A stretch of 64,000 nucleotides of DNA from Rebecca billardiae RCC1528. Lineage: Eukaryota > Haptophyta. Numbering within the stretch: position 1 is the stretch's first letter; every line of letters begins with the position of its first letter. The notes beneath the pieces are model-generated. The model was not told the DNA's origin and searched no databases. It worked only from the letters and a program-made list of their open reading frames with translations. The DNA is taken from contig OZ251235.1 of the NCBI GenBank assembly GCA_965240325.2, positions 1,798,001 to 1,862,000 of the forward strand, read 5' to 3'. The translations under genes and the position numbers were made by a program. Below are positions 29,420 to 39,190 of this stretch, in pieces.

Positions 29420-32060
29420 TCACATGGATGCGAGCTTCTTGATCATCGCGTGCGTGAAGTGGCGGTCGACCACCTGCGCCCGTCCGGCGTGAATCTCCTT
29501 GTGCAGCTCGCAGATGCGCTCCTCGACAGTGCCGCTGAAGGCGAAGCGCTTGATGAGCACCTGCTTGGTCTGCCCAAGCCGGTGGATCCGGCCGGCCGCC
29601 TGCAGCTCGACGGCCGGGTCGAGGCACGGCTCCATCAGGTACACGCGCGACGCGGCGGTGAGCGTGATGCCTACCGCGCCCGTCCTGAGCGTGATCACGA
29701 AGACCTTGGCGGCGGTGCGCTGCTCCGCCGAGAGCTGGAACTCGCGGATCGTCCGCGCGCGCACGCCCGCGTCCACGCTGCCGTCGAAGGTGCACACGTC
29801 GAAGCGCTGCGCGCGCAGGCTGCTGATCACCGCCTCGCACACTGTGCGGTTCTGCGAGAAGACGACTGCATGAACGCCCGGCTCCTTGGCGCGCAGCCTC
29901 GTGAGGTCGTCGAGGAGCGCGCGCACCTTGGTGCAGCGGTCGGGCTTGAGCGCGCGGTCGGCGCCGCACAGGTTGGCCAGGCAGCGCGGGCGCGAGTTTG
30001 GGTCGCCGTGCATCAGCGGCGTGTACACGTACTGCGTCGCGAAGTACCGGTTGGACACGCCGCGCAGCCCCATGCCACTGAAGCGCGCGCCACCCGTCGG
30101 CAGCTCCCTCGGGTCCTGCTGTTTCATCAGCCGGTACAGCTCGGACTCGTCGGCGGACATGGTGAGCCACACGGTCTCCACGCTCGCCGGCGGCAGCGAG
30201 AGCGCCTCCGACCCGCCGATCCGCTGCGCCTTCGTGTGCCGGATCATCACCTGGCGCAACAGCCGGACCAGCTCGGCCTCGCTGAGCGTCTTGATGGCGT
30301 CGCCGTCCGTCAGGCAGCCCACCGTGCGCGTGCCCGGGCTCCAGCCGGCGGGGCAGAGCGAGAGGCGCTCCGCCTGCGGCACGAGCTGCGAGACCGCGCT
30401 CGTGCACGGCGTGCCCGTCACGCCCCAGTAGTACCGCGCCTCCGCGCGCAGGTGGCCGCGGTTCACCTCGTGGATTTCGTCAAAGATGAGCCGGTGCACG
30501 CTCACCAGCTTGCCGAAGCGCAGCAGGATGTGCACGAACGGCGACATGACGATCACGTCCGCGTCGCGCAGGTCGCCCGCCGCGAGCGAGTGCGTCTTGA
30601 AGCCCGGGTGCCACGTGCGCACGGCCAGGCCGGGCGCGAACTTGGCGATCTCATCGACCCACTGCGCGCGCGGCGCGGCGGGCGGCGCGGGCGGCGCGGA
30701 CGGTGCGCGGGGCGTGGATCAACCCACTGGCCACCGCGCTGGCGCGGGGAGCGGCGCGTGCTTGCACGCATGCCCGCCGCGCACGCGCGCACCTGCCCGA
30801 CGATGGAGGGCGGGCACAGCACGACCGTCGCCTTGAGCTGGAACGGACGCCTGTTCCCAGCCGGCGCGGCGACGCGATCCCCAGCCGTGCTCGCGGAGCG
30901 CACCGCCCTCGTCAGTTGCGCATAGTCAGCGTCGCTCGCGCGGCGGATGGAGCTCGGGTTGGCGAGCATCAGCGCGATGCACGTCGCGGTCTTGCCCATG
31001 CCGACTGCGCGCGCGCACGAGCGGCACGCGCGTGCGCGCGGGCGGGCGTCAGCGCGCGCACGCGTCGGCGCGCGCGGCGGCGCGGCGGGCGCGCGGCGTA
31101 CCCTCGTCGCATAGCCAGCCGCCGCGCGGGGCACGGCTGTCCGCGGCCGACGCCTTCTCGAGGTTGAGCATGAACGCGAGCGACTGCTTCTGGTACGGGC
31201 GGAGCAAGCAGTTGGCGAGGCCGCGCGGCGCGGGCGCCTCCTCGGGGTACACCTGCTGCACGTGCTCGAGCAGCGCCGAGCAGCTCGTGGGCGCTGACGT
31301 GCGCGGGCCCGCGGGCGCGACAGAGGCGGAAGGACCGGGCCGCGGCGCCGACGGCGCACGCGCCACGGGCACTGGCGCGCGCACCGGCGCAGGCGCAGCC
31401 GGCGCCGGCGGAACTCGCTTGCGCCAGGCCGAGCGAGCGGCCTTCCATCGCGGCTCGCGGTGCTTCGCGGCGCAGTGCTCGTGCCACTCAGGGCAGCTCG
31501 AGGCCCGCGCGTCGCACACGTAGCAGTGGCACAGCGGGCTGAAGCGCGGAGCATGCGCGCGGCGCGCAGGTGCGCGGGCCGCGCGACGAGGGCGCGGCGC
31601 AGGGTGAGACGCGCGCGTGAGAGAGACGCGGGCATGGGTCGCGCGTCTCGCCGCGCGGCGCCAGTGCGCATGGCCGCGCAGCTGCGCCGCGTGCGCACCA
31701 GTGGGAGGACTCGGATCCGGGGGTCATCGGGTGAATGGCGCAGTTCTCACGCGCGTGCGGGAAGTCCGCGTTGGCGAACGCGCCACTCGCAGCGGTGATC
31801 TCGATGTCGCCATCGTCGCCGCTGGGGCCGGCGTTCATCTGGCACACAGCCGAAGCGCTGCGCCGCGCGTTCTCGGCGTGCACCTCGACGACGCCATCGT
31901 CGTCGTCGGCGTCAGACGCAGAGGCGCAGAGGTCGATGACGTTGTCCTTCGGGTCGCAGGCAGACGCGCCGTCCAGCGTTCGCCGCTTCTTCGCCGTCGG
32001 CTCGATGGACAGCCGATGCTCGCGCTCCGGAGTGTCGCACAGGTCCACGACCTCGGCCAT
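29420..32060 (-). CDS. SNF2-family helicase-like ATPase with N-terminal Cys cluster
   Basis: Four exons are inferred: 32060-31699, 31538-31102, 31004-30793 and 30661-29420 (750 residues). Two VxDLC peptides (VVDLCDT, VIDLCAS) near the N terminus resemble SUMO-interacting motifs. FPHARENCAIHPM continues over intron 1 into CPLCHCYVCDARASSCPEWHEHC, a Cys/His cluster found in plant and algal SNF2-like proteins. The ATPase core has LRPYQKQSLAFML, the P-loop VGMGKT (restored across intron 2), TVVLCPPSIVGQ, DEIH in place of DEAH, WGVTGTP, FDGSVDAGVRARTIREFQ and QAAGRIHRLGQTKQV. SNF2 ATPases translocate on DNA to remodel chromatin or reverse stalled forks; the closest types are the RAD5/HLTF/SHPRH group, but no RING finger is present. 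Introns are 160, 97 and 131 bp and fit frame and family alignment. It is divergent from the hydrolase gene, 263 bp away. Confidence 0.88.
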
Positions 32061-32323
32061 GTCGATCGGTGCGATGAGCGCTTCAAGCAGCGCTCCCAGC
32101 AATAATGCAAACGGTCTTTGTCCAGTCGGAGTTGTCCGGCGCAGGTCTGGAGAGGATGCAGAGCTACCTCCGTGTCCAATCTGAAATCTCCAGATCTGTG
32201 TGTCCGTGGCTTTGTGATTCTTCGCTGCCTTGGTGTGCGAGTCGACGACGCAAGCGAAATTGCCGGAGCAACGGAGAGAGGCCAGGCCGTCCGCATCGCG
32301 CCATCGCCTCGGCCGCGGAGGCG

Positions 32324-33781
32324 ATGTCGGACCACCAGAGCTGGTTCTCGAGGCGGCCGCCGCGCTGCCGCGCGTTCATGCTGTGGCTGGTGACGGAGAT
32401 GCCGACGCGGGCGATCCTACCCGCGTCAATCATCCGCCTGCTTGCCTACCCGAGCCGGCAGGGACCCCTCGCGCTCTGGGCCGCGATGGAGGTTCTCTTC
32501 TTTGGCTTCTACCTGGCGCTCAAGTACAAGCACTCGAGCAAGCCGGCGCGGATCCCGCAGCAGGACCACCTCGACCGGCAGCCGGTGGAGCCGCCGGCGC
32601 GAGCTCTGGAAGGGATGCTCACCGAGCTCACCACCGCCATCGGCCCCGACGGCGACCGCGCGGCCGAGGTGACGAGCTGGTTCCTCGGCGAGACCCACGC
32701 GCACCCGGAGTGGTCTGAGCTGCAGTGGGAGAACGTGGAGGAGTGGCTGGCGTGGGCCCTGTGGAACCGCGGGCGGGATGGCACGCACGCGACCGAGCTC
32801 GAGGCGCTCGTCGGCCGCGTGGAGGAGTGGGTCCTCGCGGGCGGGGGCGGCCTGCCGCGGCTGCGGCGCGGGTACAACGGGCGGCTGGTTGCGTGCCGGC
32901 TCACGCTGGACGCGCTCCGCTGCACGCACCGCCCGCTCATGGCCTACGTGATCACGCACCTGGCGGTGCGCGCGTACACGGGGTACGCGCTGCGCGCGCG
33001 CGGCTTCGTGCCGCGCCACGCGGGCGGCCTCCAGTACTGGCACTTGAGCCCGCCGCCGAGCGCGGCGGCGCGCGGCTCGCCCCGGCCGCCGCCGCTCCTC
33101 TTCCTCGCGGGGATGGGCGTCGGCCTCGTGAGCTACCTGCGCTTCATCGACACGCTTCGCGAGCTGATGCCGGGCCGCGAGGTCGTGCTCCTCGAGATCG
33201 ACTACATGTGCATGCGGCTGCCGCTCTCTTTGCACAAGGTGCCGTCGCCAGAGGAGGCGGTGCTCAGCCTGCGCGCCGTGCTCGCGGCGTGCGGCGCGCC
33301 GGCCGCGCACTGGATCGGGCACTCGTTCGGCACCGTCGTCATGTCGTGGGTCCTCCGCCTCGCGCCGCGCGCGTGCGTGGCGGCGTGCACCTTCATCGAC
33401 CCGATCCCCTTCCTCCTCTTCAAGTCGAACGTCGCCGTGCGCTTCGTGTACCGCCCGCCCGCCACGGCGCTCGACCGGCTGGTGCGCTACTTTGTGACCG
33501 AGGAGATTGGAATCTCGCACGCGCTGCACCGCCACTTCTCGTGGCCGCACAACCTGCTCGACCCGTCAGCGCTCGACGGGATCCCCACGGCGGTCGTGCT
33601 GAGCGAGTACGACAGCTACGTGCCGTCGCACGCCGTCAGCCGCCACCTCGCGCACGCCGCGCCGCACGTGCTCCTAGTGATGCTGGAGGCGCACTCGCAC
33701 TCCCAGTTCTGCGTGAGCCCGGACGGGCCGCTCGCCGTCGCGCGCGCCGTGCTCGACGCGGACGGGCGGCGCCCGGCGTAG
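32324..33781 (+). CDS. Alpha/beta hydrolase, membrane-associated
   Basis: The protein has 485 residues from the ATG at 32324; the frame is open back to an ATG at 32105, but that would begin only 45 bp from the divergent SNF2 start. A hydrophobic segment (LALWAAMEVLFFGFYLALKY, about 49-68) probably anchors it. Residues about 265-485 are the alpha/beta-hydrolase fold: oxyanion-side loop LLFLAGMGVGLVSYL, nucleophile elbow HWIGHSFGTVVMSW with Ser, a probable acid Asp in VLSEYDSYVPS and the catalytic His in EAHSHSQF. This is a full Ser-Asp-His set, so it should be an active esterase or lipase-like enzyme, and lipid substrates are plausible given the anchor. The region between residues about 90 and 210 is helical without a known domain. 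Substrate is unknown. Confidence 0.83.
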   Translation: MSDHQSWFSRRPPRCRAFMLWLVTEMPTRAILPASIIRLLAYPSRQGPLALWAAMEVLFFGFYLALKYKHSSKPARIPQQDHLDRQPVEPPARALEGMLTELTTAIGPDGDRAAEVTSWFLGETHAHPEWSELQWENVEEWLAWALWNRGRDGTHATELEALVGRVEEWVLAGGGGLPRLRRGYNGRLVACRLTLDALRCTHRPLMAYVITHLAVRAYTGYALRARGFVPRHAGGLQYWHLSPPPSAAARGSPRPPPLLFLAGMGVGLVSYLRFIDTLRELMPGREVVLLEIDYMCMRLPLSLHKVPSPEEAVLSLRAVLAACGAPAAHWIGHSFGTVVMSWVLRLAPRACVAACTFIDPIPFLLFKSNVAVRFVYRPPATALDRLVRYFVTEEIGISHALHRHFSWPHNLLDPSALDGIPTAVVLSEYDSYVPSHAVSRHLAHAAPHVLLVMLEAHSHSQFCVSPDGPLAVARAVLDADGRRPA

Positions 33782-34580
33782 CGCGACGACGCGTGTCGCA
33801 TGCACCGCGACGTGACTGACGGGGAAGCGCATGGACCCTGGACTCGCGCAGAAGTCCGTGGCCACTATACCGATCTACAACGGTATGACGCTTCACGACT
33901 TTGGCTGGTCGCACGACACTCGACAGGCTGCCACTACTGCGGTGCTAAGCCGCTTATTGCGGTCACGCGCATAATATGCGCGGATACAGCATCATCATCA
34001 GTCGTCACGCTGCCTGTCGGACGAGCACCGGCCCACCCGCGCTGCCCTGGCGCTGATGTTCGGGCATGAATAATGCCAGTGCATGCAGTCGTTGGAGTGA
34101 TGCGGCCACAGGCACAGTGGGGCATGCGGGGCTGCGGGCGCCGCACGGCCGAGCATGCGCGCGGCCGCCCGCCATTAGTTTATTGCGCGCCGCCTGTAGT
34201 AGCACCTGATGCTGCGCCTGATGCGCTGCTACTGATGATGACTAGCAGCGCTGTATATATATACTACATGGGCATCAGGGCGGGGGTGCCAGTGGCGCTG
34301 CCTACGGCGGCGCGGCTCGGGCGCCTGCCTAGGCTGCGTCGCGATCGATCTGAGGCACTCGGGGCCGGCGCAGTCCGGAAGAGCGCGGCTCCATGCCCTG
34401 TGGCCGCTCTGCGCCTGCTTGCCGCCGGTTTGGACACCCGCCGAACCCGGCCTGGCCCAGCCCAAATGGCAGTCCGACGTGAATCAGCCGACGACAGACG
34501 AGCCGTGTGGAAGCACTTTGGCGCGTGTCACTGTCGTCAGTAAGGCGGCCGCCAGAAGTGTCGCCTTGCGCGGCCCCGCG
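33782..34580. other. Convergent intergenic region, no gene recognised
   Basis: This is the shared 3' region of the hydrolase (plus) and the four-TM protein (minus). No coding or structured feature is convincing. Confidence 0.45.
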
Positions 34581-35108
34581 TTACAAAAGCTCGGCGGCAT
34601 CCGCCTTGGGCTCTGCGCGTGACGCGCCGTCCTGCCGAATCCCACCGCCACCGCCATCCGATTCCGCCACGCCACGCGGGCTGCCGGCGGCGCCGACGAG
34701 CGCGCAGCACAGCGCGCCGAGCAGCGCGAGCGAGCCGCCGCACAGCCGCTCGAGCCAGGTGGCGGCGAGCAGGTTGGCGGCGAAGCTGAGCGCCATGAGC
34801 AGCGCGCCGGCCCACGTCGCGGCGGTGAGCGCCGGGCTCCGCACCCCGTCGCGCACCGCCACGCCCTTGCTGTACACGCCGAGCGCGAGCGTGAGCATCA
34901 CGGGCACGAAGAGGGCGGCGAGCACGCGCAGCGCCCACGGCGAGCGGCCCGTGCGCGGGTCGTAGTGGCGGCCGCCGTAGGTGACGCGTCCGAGGGGCAC
35001 GCCGGACGCGATGGCCACCTGCAGGAGGGCCATCAGCCCGAAGATCGCCGCCGCCGCGCGCGCGCAGGCGAGCACCACCGACGGCGGCAGCGGGCACGGC
35101 GACGACAT
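34581..35108 (-). CDS. Small four-TM membrane protein of unknown function
   Basis: The protein has 175 residues from an ATG at 35108 (MSSPCPLPPSVV). Four hydrophobic segments are evident: about 11-34 (ACARAAAAIFGLMALLQVAIA), 58-79 (VLAALFVPVMLTLALGV), 92-118 (GALLMALSFAANLLAATW) and 122-140 (GSLALLGALCCALVGAAG). A conserved-looking loop, GRVTYGGRHYDPRTGRSPWALR, lies between the first two. The C-terminal 35 residues are Gly/Asp-rich and polar. The longer upstream open frame on this strand only mirrors the methyltransferase gene and is not believed. I do not recognise the family. It forms a head-to-head pair with the methyltransferase gene, with only 136 bp between starts. Confidence 0.65.
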   Translation of the reverse strand: MSSPCPLPPSVVLACARAAAAIFGLMALLQVAIASGVPLGRVTYGGRHYDPRTGRSPWALRVLAALFVPVMLTLALGVYSKGVAVRDGVRSPALTAATWAGALLMALSFAANLLAATWLERLCGGSLALLGALCCALVGAAGSPRGVAESDGGGGGIRQDGASRAEPKADAAELL

Positions 35109-35244
35109 GCCGGCGTCCGTCGGGGTCGAGCTTTGCCGCCACTGCTGCGGCGCTGCCCACGGAGGGCGGCGGTCCGGCCGCAGCCCTCGGCCGCCGCGAT
35201 CACGCGAGTTACCTGAGTGGCCGGCCCGGGCGGCGGGCCGCACG

Positions 35245-36507
35245 ATGGGGGTTGCGCACCGCGCCGCCCTGTCGCTGTGCGCCCTCGCGCTGCCCGTGCT
35301 GACCGCCGAGCCGCCGCGCGCGCGCGGCGACGTCGCGGGCGTCCCGGACGTCGGCGTCAAGCCCTCGCCGTGCGCGATGCTGTGGCGCGCCAAGCAGGCG
35401 CGCGGCGCGCGCGCGCGCCGCGCGCGCCGCTCGGCTCTGTCGCTGCTGCACGGCGAGCACGAGCTGCACGCGGGGGCGAAGCAGTCGGTGTTCGACTTCT
35501 TCGAGCCCGAGTGGGCGTGCGAGTCGGAGGAGCGCCTCGGCGGCCCCGTCTTCCCCCAGCTCGACCCGCCGTACCTCGCGTACGGCGACGGCCCCAAGTT
35601 TGTGTGCGGCGTGGACACGCTGCGCGCGCCCTGCCTGGTGTACAGCGTGGGCAGCAACGACGACTGGACGTTCGAGGCGGCGGTGCGCAGCCGCACGCCG
35701 TGCGAGGTGCACACGTTCGACCACACGCTCGCGCGCCGCGGGCTCAACTTCAGCGGCGCCGCCGTCGCCGCCTTCCACCCGCTCGGGCTGAGCGACCGCG
35801 ACGGCGCAGACGCGGAGGAGGCGGCGGAGGCGCGCCGGGCAGAGGCGCGCGCGGCCGCGGCGGCGGCGCGGGCGGGTGGTGGCGCGGCGGCGGCGGCGGC
35901 GCGGGCGGGTGGCGGCGCGGGTGGCGGCGGCGGGGGGCTGCTGGGGGCGGGTGGTGGCGGCGGTGGTGGTGGCAGCGGCAGCAGTGCTGCGCGGCCCGCC
36001 TCCGCCGGCGCCGCGCCCGGCGCGCCCGCGGGCGCGCGGCGCGGCCTAGAGCCCGGAGTGGCCGAGGCGAAGGGCGGGCCGATGCGCACGCTGCAGTCGA
36101 TGATGCGCGCGCTCGGGCACAGTGGCCGCGTGCTTGACGTGCTCAAGGTGGACTGCGAGGGGTGCGAGTGGCGCGCGCTGCCGCCCGTGCTGCGCGCCAT
36201 CCGCGACGGCCGGCTGCGCGTCGGCCAGCTGCTCGTTGAGCTGCACATGCATTGGGAGGCGGGCAACTATGACCACCCCAAGTACGCGCGCGCGCTGCGC
36301 AATGCGAGCGCGCTCTGGCGCGGGCTGGACGGCGCGCGGCTGCGCGCGTTCCACAAGGAGCGCAACGGCTGGGGCTGCGGCGGCTGGCGCTGCGCCGAGT
36401 ACGCCTTTGTGCACGACGCGCACGCGTGTAGGGCGTTCGTCTCCACGCACTGCCCGGGCGCCGAGGCGGAGGTGTGCGGCGGCGGCGCCGCCGCCGCCGC
36501 GCGCTGA
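35245..36507 (+). CDS. Secreted or lumenal methyltransferase-like protein (METTL24/Methyltransf_22 type)
   Basis: The protein has 420 residues. The N terminus MGVAHRAALSLCALALPVLTA is a signal peptide or anchor. Family marks of the Methyltransf_22/METTL24-like fold are CLVYSVGSNDDWTFE (SAM-binding loop, about 130-145), VHTFDHT (acidic-loop equivalent), and late VLKVDCEGCEWRAL followed by QLLVELHMHW. Between these two halves (about 190-275) lies an insertion made almost only of Ala, Gly and Arg with poly-Gly runs, encoded by GGC/GCG repeats; it must loop out of the fold. The C terminus has GWGCGGWRCAEYAFV, likely disulfide-rich. Such proteins are predicted lumenal SAM-dependent enzymes with unknown acceptors. 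Start choice rests on the signal peptide and the short divergent promoter. Confidence 0.8.
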   Translation: MGVAHRAALSLCALALPVLTAEPPRARGDVAGVPDVGVKPSPCAMLWRAKQARGARARRARRSALSLLHGEHELHAGAKQSVFDFFEPEWACESEERLGGPVFPQLDPPYLAYGDGPKFVCGVDTLRAPCLVYSVGSNDDWTFEAAVRSRTPCEVHTFDHTLARRGLNFSGAAVAAFHPLGLSDRDGADAEEAAEARRAEARAAAAAARAGGGAAAAAARAGGGAGGGGGGLLGAGGGGGGGGSGSSAARPASAGAAPGAPAGARRGLEPGVAEAKGGPMRTLQSMMRALGHSGRVLDVLKVDCEGCEWRALPPVLRAIRDGRLRVGQLLVELHMHWEAGNYDHPKYARALRNASALWRGLDGARLRAFHKERNGWGCGGWRCAEYAFVHDAHACRAFVSTHCPGAEAEVCGGGAAAAAR

Positions 36508-36562
36508 TCTGCTCGACGACGTTCGTCCGCCGCTACTCCTGCAATATTGCTCTGATGGGCGG

Positions 36563-36600
36563 CCTAGTAGTGGTGCCCCGGGCAGTGCACCACTACTAGG
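36563..36600. other. 14-bp perfect hairpin downstream of the methyltransferase gene
   Basis: CCTAGTAGTGGTGC (36563-36576) is followed by a 10-base loop and its exact complement GCACCACTACTAGG (36587-36600). It lies 56-93 bp after the stop codon and is therefore probably in the 3' UTR, where it would form a stable RNA stem. Confidence 0.6.
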
Positions 36601-36968
36601 CGTCGAAGCGCAACGCTTGACCGCCAGGCTTGACGTACTACGTAGCACGGTCGACGTACGACGATGTCTGTCGTCGATCGTCGAAGACGCGACACCAGAG
36701 AAGGCAGAAGCGCGCGCGACCTGGCCGGCGTGCGCGGACGACTCGTCCTGCGGCCGCCGAGGCGCCTCGGAGTTAGTATCATAGCGCAATAAACCACACT
36801 ATATGAGAATGCTGGCTGCTGCCCGCGCTGCGGCCGGCTGGGCCTGGCGCTGCATGTGGCACATCATGATCAACTGTCAGACACTGTAGTGACTGTGACA
36901 AGCAGCTCGCGCGGACGCACGTCGGCGGACGAAGGGCGGCGCCAGTCCGCCTCGGCCGCACTGGAGAA

Positions 36969-38072
36969 TCAAGGCGGCGGGCACTTGACCGGATGGAACA
37001 CGACGCTGAACTTGCGGTCGGCGGCGCGGCTCGCGGACGCGGACAAATCAGCAGTCGTCACACTGTCACTCACAGTCACAGACGGGAAGAGCTCGGCTGG
37101 CAGATGCCTGAAGTCGCTCGCGTTGGCCGTCGATCTGCTGCCGTTGCGCACGAGTAGCTCGTACTGCCGCGCCTCCGCCACCGACTCGCGCGCGGCGCGC
37201 ATCGACGCCCTGCGCAGCGCGACCGGCTCGGTGACAAGACCCTTGAGGCCGAACGCCGCGTCGAGCCGCTTGTGCGAGCACCGCCGCTTCAGCTGTGTGG
37301 CGCACACATACGGCACCAGGGCCTCGTGGTGGCCGCGGAGCCCGCGGCGGATCGCGGCGTCGATGGCGCGCACGAGGCCGGCCGAGGCGCCGTGCAGCGG
37401 GACGAGGCAGTGCTTCGTCTCGTGCTGGCAGAAGCTGCAGCCCGCGCCCGCCCAGAACCACGCGCCATCCGTAATGCACTTAGAGGTGAGTAAGTACTCA
37501 GTATTCGGCTTGCGGTGCATGGGCGTGCGCAGCAGCAGCCGGCGCCAGGGCGTGAGCATGAGCACGTCGGACTCGGCGAACCAGAACTCGGTGTACTCCT
37601 GCCGCGCGGCCCACGCGAACCACATCACCTTGGACAGCCGCGAGTGGTACGGGCTGAACGCATGCACGGCCTCGAGACCGTACCCGCGCGCGCGGAGTCC
37701 ATACAGCGAGAGCGACTGCTCGAAGGGGACGACGCGCGCGTGCGCGCGGCCACGCAGGGAGCGCCTGGCGGCGGCGGTGACGAGCTCGGGGTCTGCCGAG
37801 GCCGTCGTGTCCAGCAGCACCACCACATCGCAGCGGCCCGGCACCGTGTCCGCCACGTGCTTTGCTCGGCCCGCGACGCAGTCCGTCCAGTTGCCGTGCG
37901 CGCCAAAGACGACCGCGCACGGGCGGCTCGTCTTGACGCGCTGGAAGGCCGGCTGGGGGGGCATGGCCTTCTTGCCCGCGCACGCGACGCCGAGCAGCGC
38001 GAGCCATGCCGACGCGAGGCGTCCTGCTGGCCGCAGGGCTCCACGCCACGGCCGCGAGCGGTCGGCCGCCAT
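36969..38072 (-). CDS. Putative Golgi glycosyltransferase-like type II membrane protein
   Basis: The protein has 367 residues from the ATG at 38072; an in-frame ATG at 38123 is an alternative. Residues about 16-33 (GRLASAWLALLGVACAG) form one hydrophobic segment preceded by Arg residues, typical of a type II anchor. The lumenal part has CAVVFGAHGNWTDCV, CDVVVLLDTTASAD, RLSKVMWFAWAARQEYTEFWFAESDVLMLTPW and many cysteines. The ESDVLML after a hydrophobic strand resembles the DxD/EDD metal-sugar-nucleotide site of GT-A glycosyltransferases, but the match is weak. N-glycosylation sequons occur (NWT, NGS, NAS). It is paired head-to-head with the coiled-coil gene 154 bp away. The fold assignment is tentative; the membrane topology is better supported. 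Confidence 0.62.
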   Translation of the reverse strand: MAADRSRPWRGALRPAGRLASAWLALLGVACAGKKAMPPQPAFQRVKTSRPCAVVFGAHGNWTDCVAGRAKHVADTVPGRCDVVVLLDTTASADPELVTAAARRSLRGRAHARVVPFEQSLSLYGLRARGYGLEAVHAFSPYHSRLSKVMWFAWAARQEYTEFWFAESDVLMLTPWRRLLLRTPMHRKPNTEYLLTSKCITDGAWFWAGAGCSFCQHETKHCLVPLHGASAGLVRAIDAAIRRGLRGHHEALVPYVCATQLKRRCSHKRLDAAFGLKGLVTEPVALRRASMRAARESVAEARQYELLVRNGSRSTANASDFRHLPAELFPSVTVSDSVTTADLSASASRAADRKFSVVFHPVKCPPP

Positions 38073-38226
38073 CCTGCTTGCTTGGTTCGCCAGCCGGAGC
38101 AGGCTGTGCGGCCGGCCGGCCATGCGTCGTCGAGGAGGCCTTTCCGGCAAGTGGGTGTGGCGCCCCTCGCCCAGCCGTTTCTGCTGGCCGGGGCGTGCGG
38201 ACGCCCTCGGCGCCGCGAGCATCGCC

Positions 38227-39068
38227 ATGGCGATCGACCCGTACATCGGGCAGCGGCACATACCCTCCGACCCGGCCCCGATCTGGGGCCGCGAGAGCTA
38301 CGACCAGCAGCAGGCCGCCAAGAACCGCAATGCCGAGTACCTTGCCGATTTGCGGCGACAGATGAGCGAGCAGCGCGTGCGCCGGCGCAACGAGCGCTTC
38401 GGCCCCGCGGTCAACCCAAGCGGCGCCGAGGCCGGCGCGGTCGGCGCACACTACGTCGCGCCGCCGCCACCTGAGGCGGCCGAGTCCGCCGCCGCCGCCG
38501 CACGCAACCAGCGCCGCGCGCGCGGAGGACAGGTCGGGGCACAGCTGTTTGGAGCGGAGGATCGCTCGCACGCCGCGGGCGACGACGGGTTGGGCGACGC
38601 GCCCCTGCGGGCGCCTGCGGGCGTGCCGACGCAGCCATACGCGCGCTCTCCGCCGCCGCCGGCCGCGGAGGCCGCCGCCGCCGCAGCCAGGCCGGCCGCG
38701 GGCGCCCGCGTTCCGGTGGGCGCCGGCGGGAGTCCTGTGTTTGCCGGTGGGAGTCCGGTGTTTGCCTCGCCGCCCTACGCCGAATATCGCGAGGCGCTGG
38801 CCGCCGAGGCGGGCGCGGGCGCGGGCGGGTATGGCGGGGAGAGTGAGCCGCCGCCTGCTGGGCGGCTTCCCGCTCGGCTGCGCGCGCTGCAGCGCGATGC
38901 GCAGTCGGAGGCGGCAACGGCGCAGCCGCAACCGCAGCAGCAGCAGCAGCAGCAGCAGTGGCAGCAGCAGCAGCAGTGGCAGCAGCAGCAGTGGCAGCAG
39001 CAGCGGCTGCAGGAGGAGCAGGCGCGTGCCGAGGCGGAGGAACGCGAGGCTCAGCGTGCGCGCGAGGC

Positions 39069-39145
<77 letters not shown>

Positions 39146-39154
39146 GGCAGCAGC

Positions 39155-39190
<36 letters not shown>

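Noticed and set aside
34581-36266. 561-residue minus-strand frame extending the four-TM protein upstream
   Set aside because: The upstream part is antisense to the secreted methyltransferase and is Ser/Arg/Pro-biased; the internal ATG at 35108 fits a compact membrane protein.
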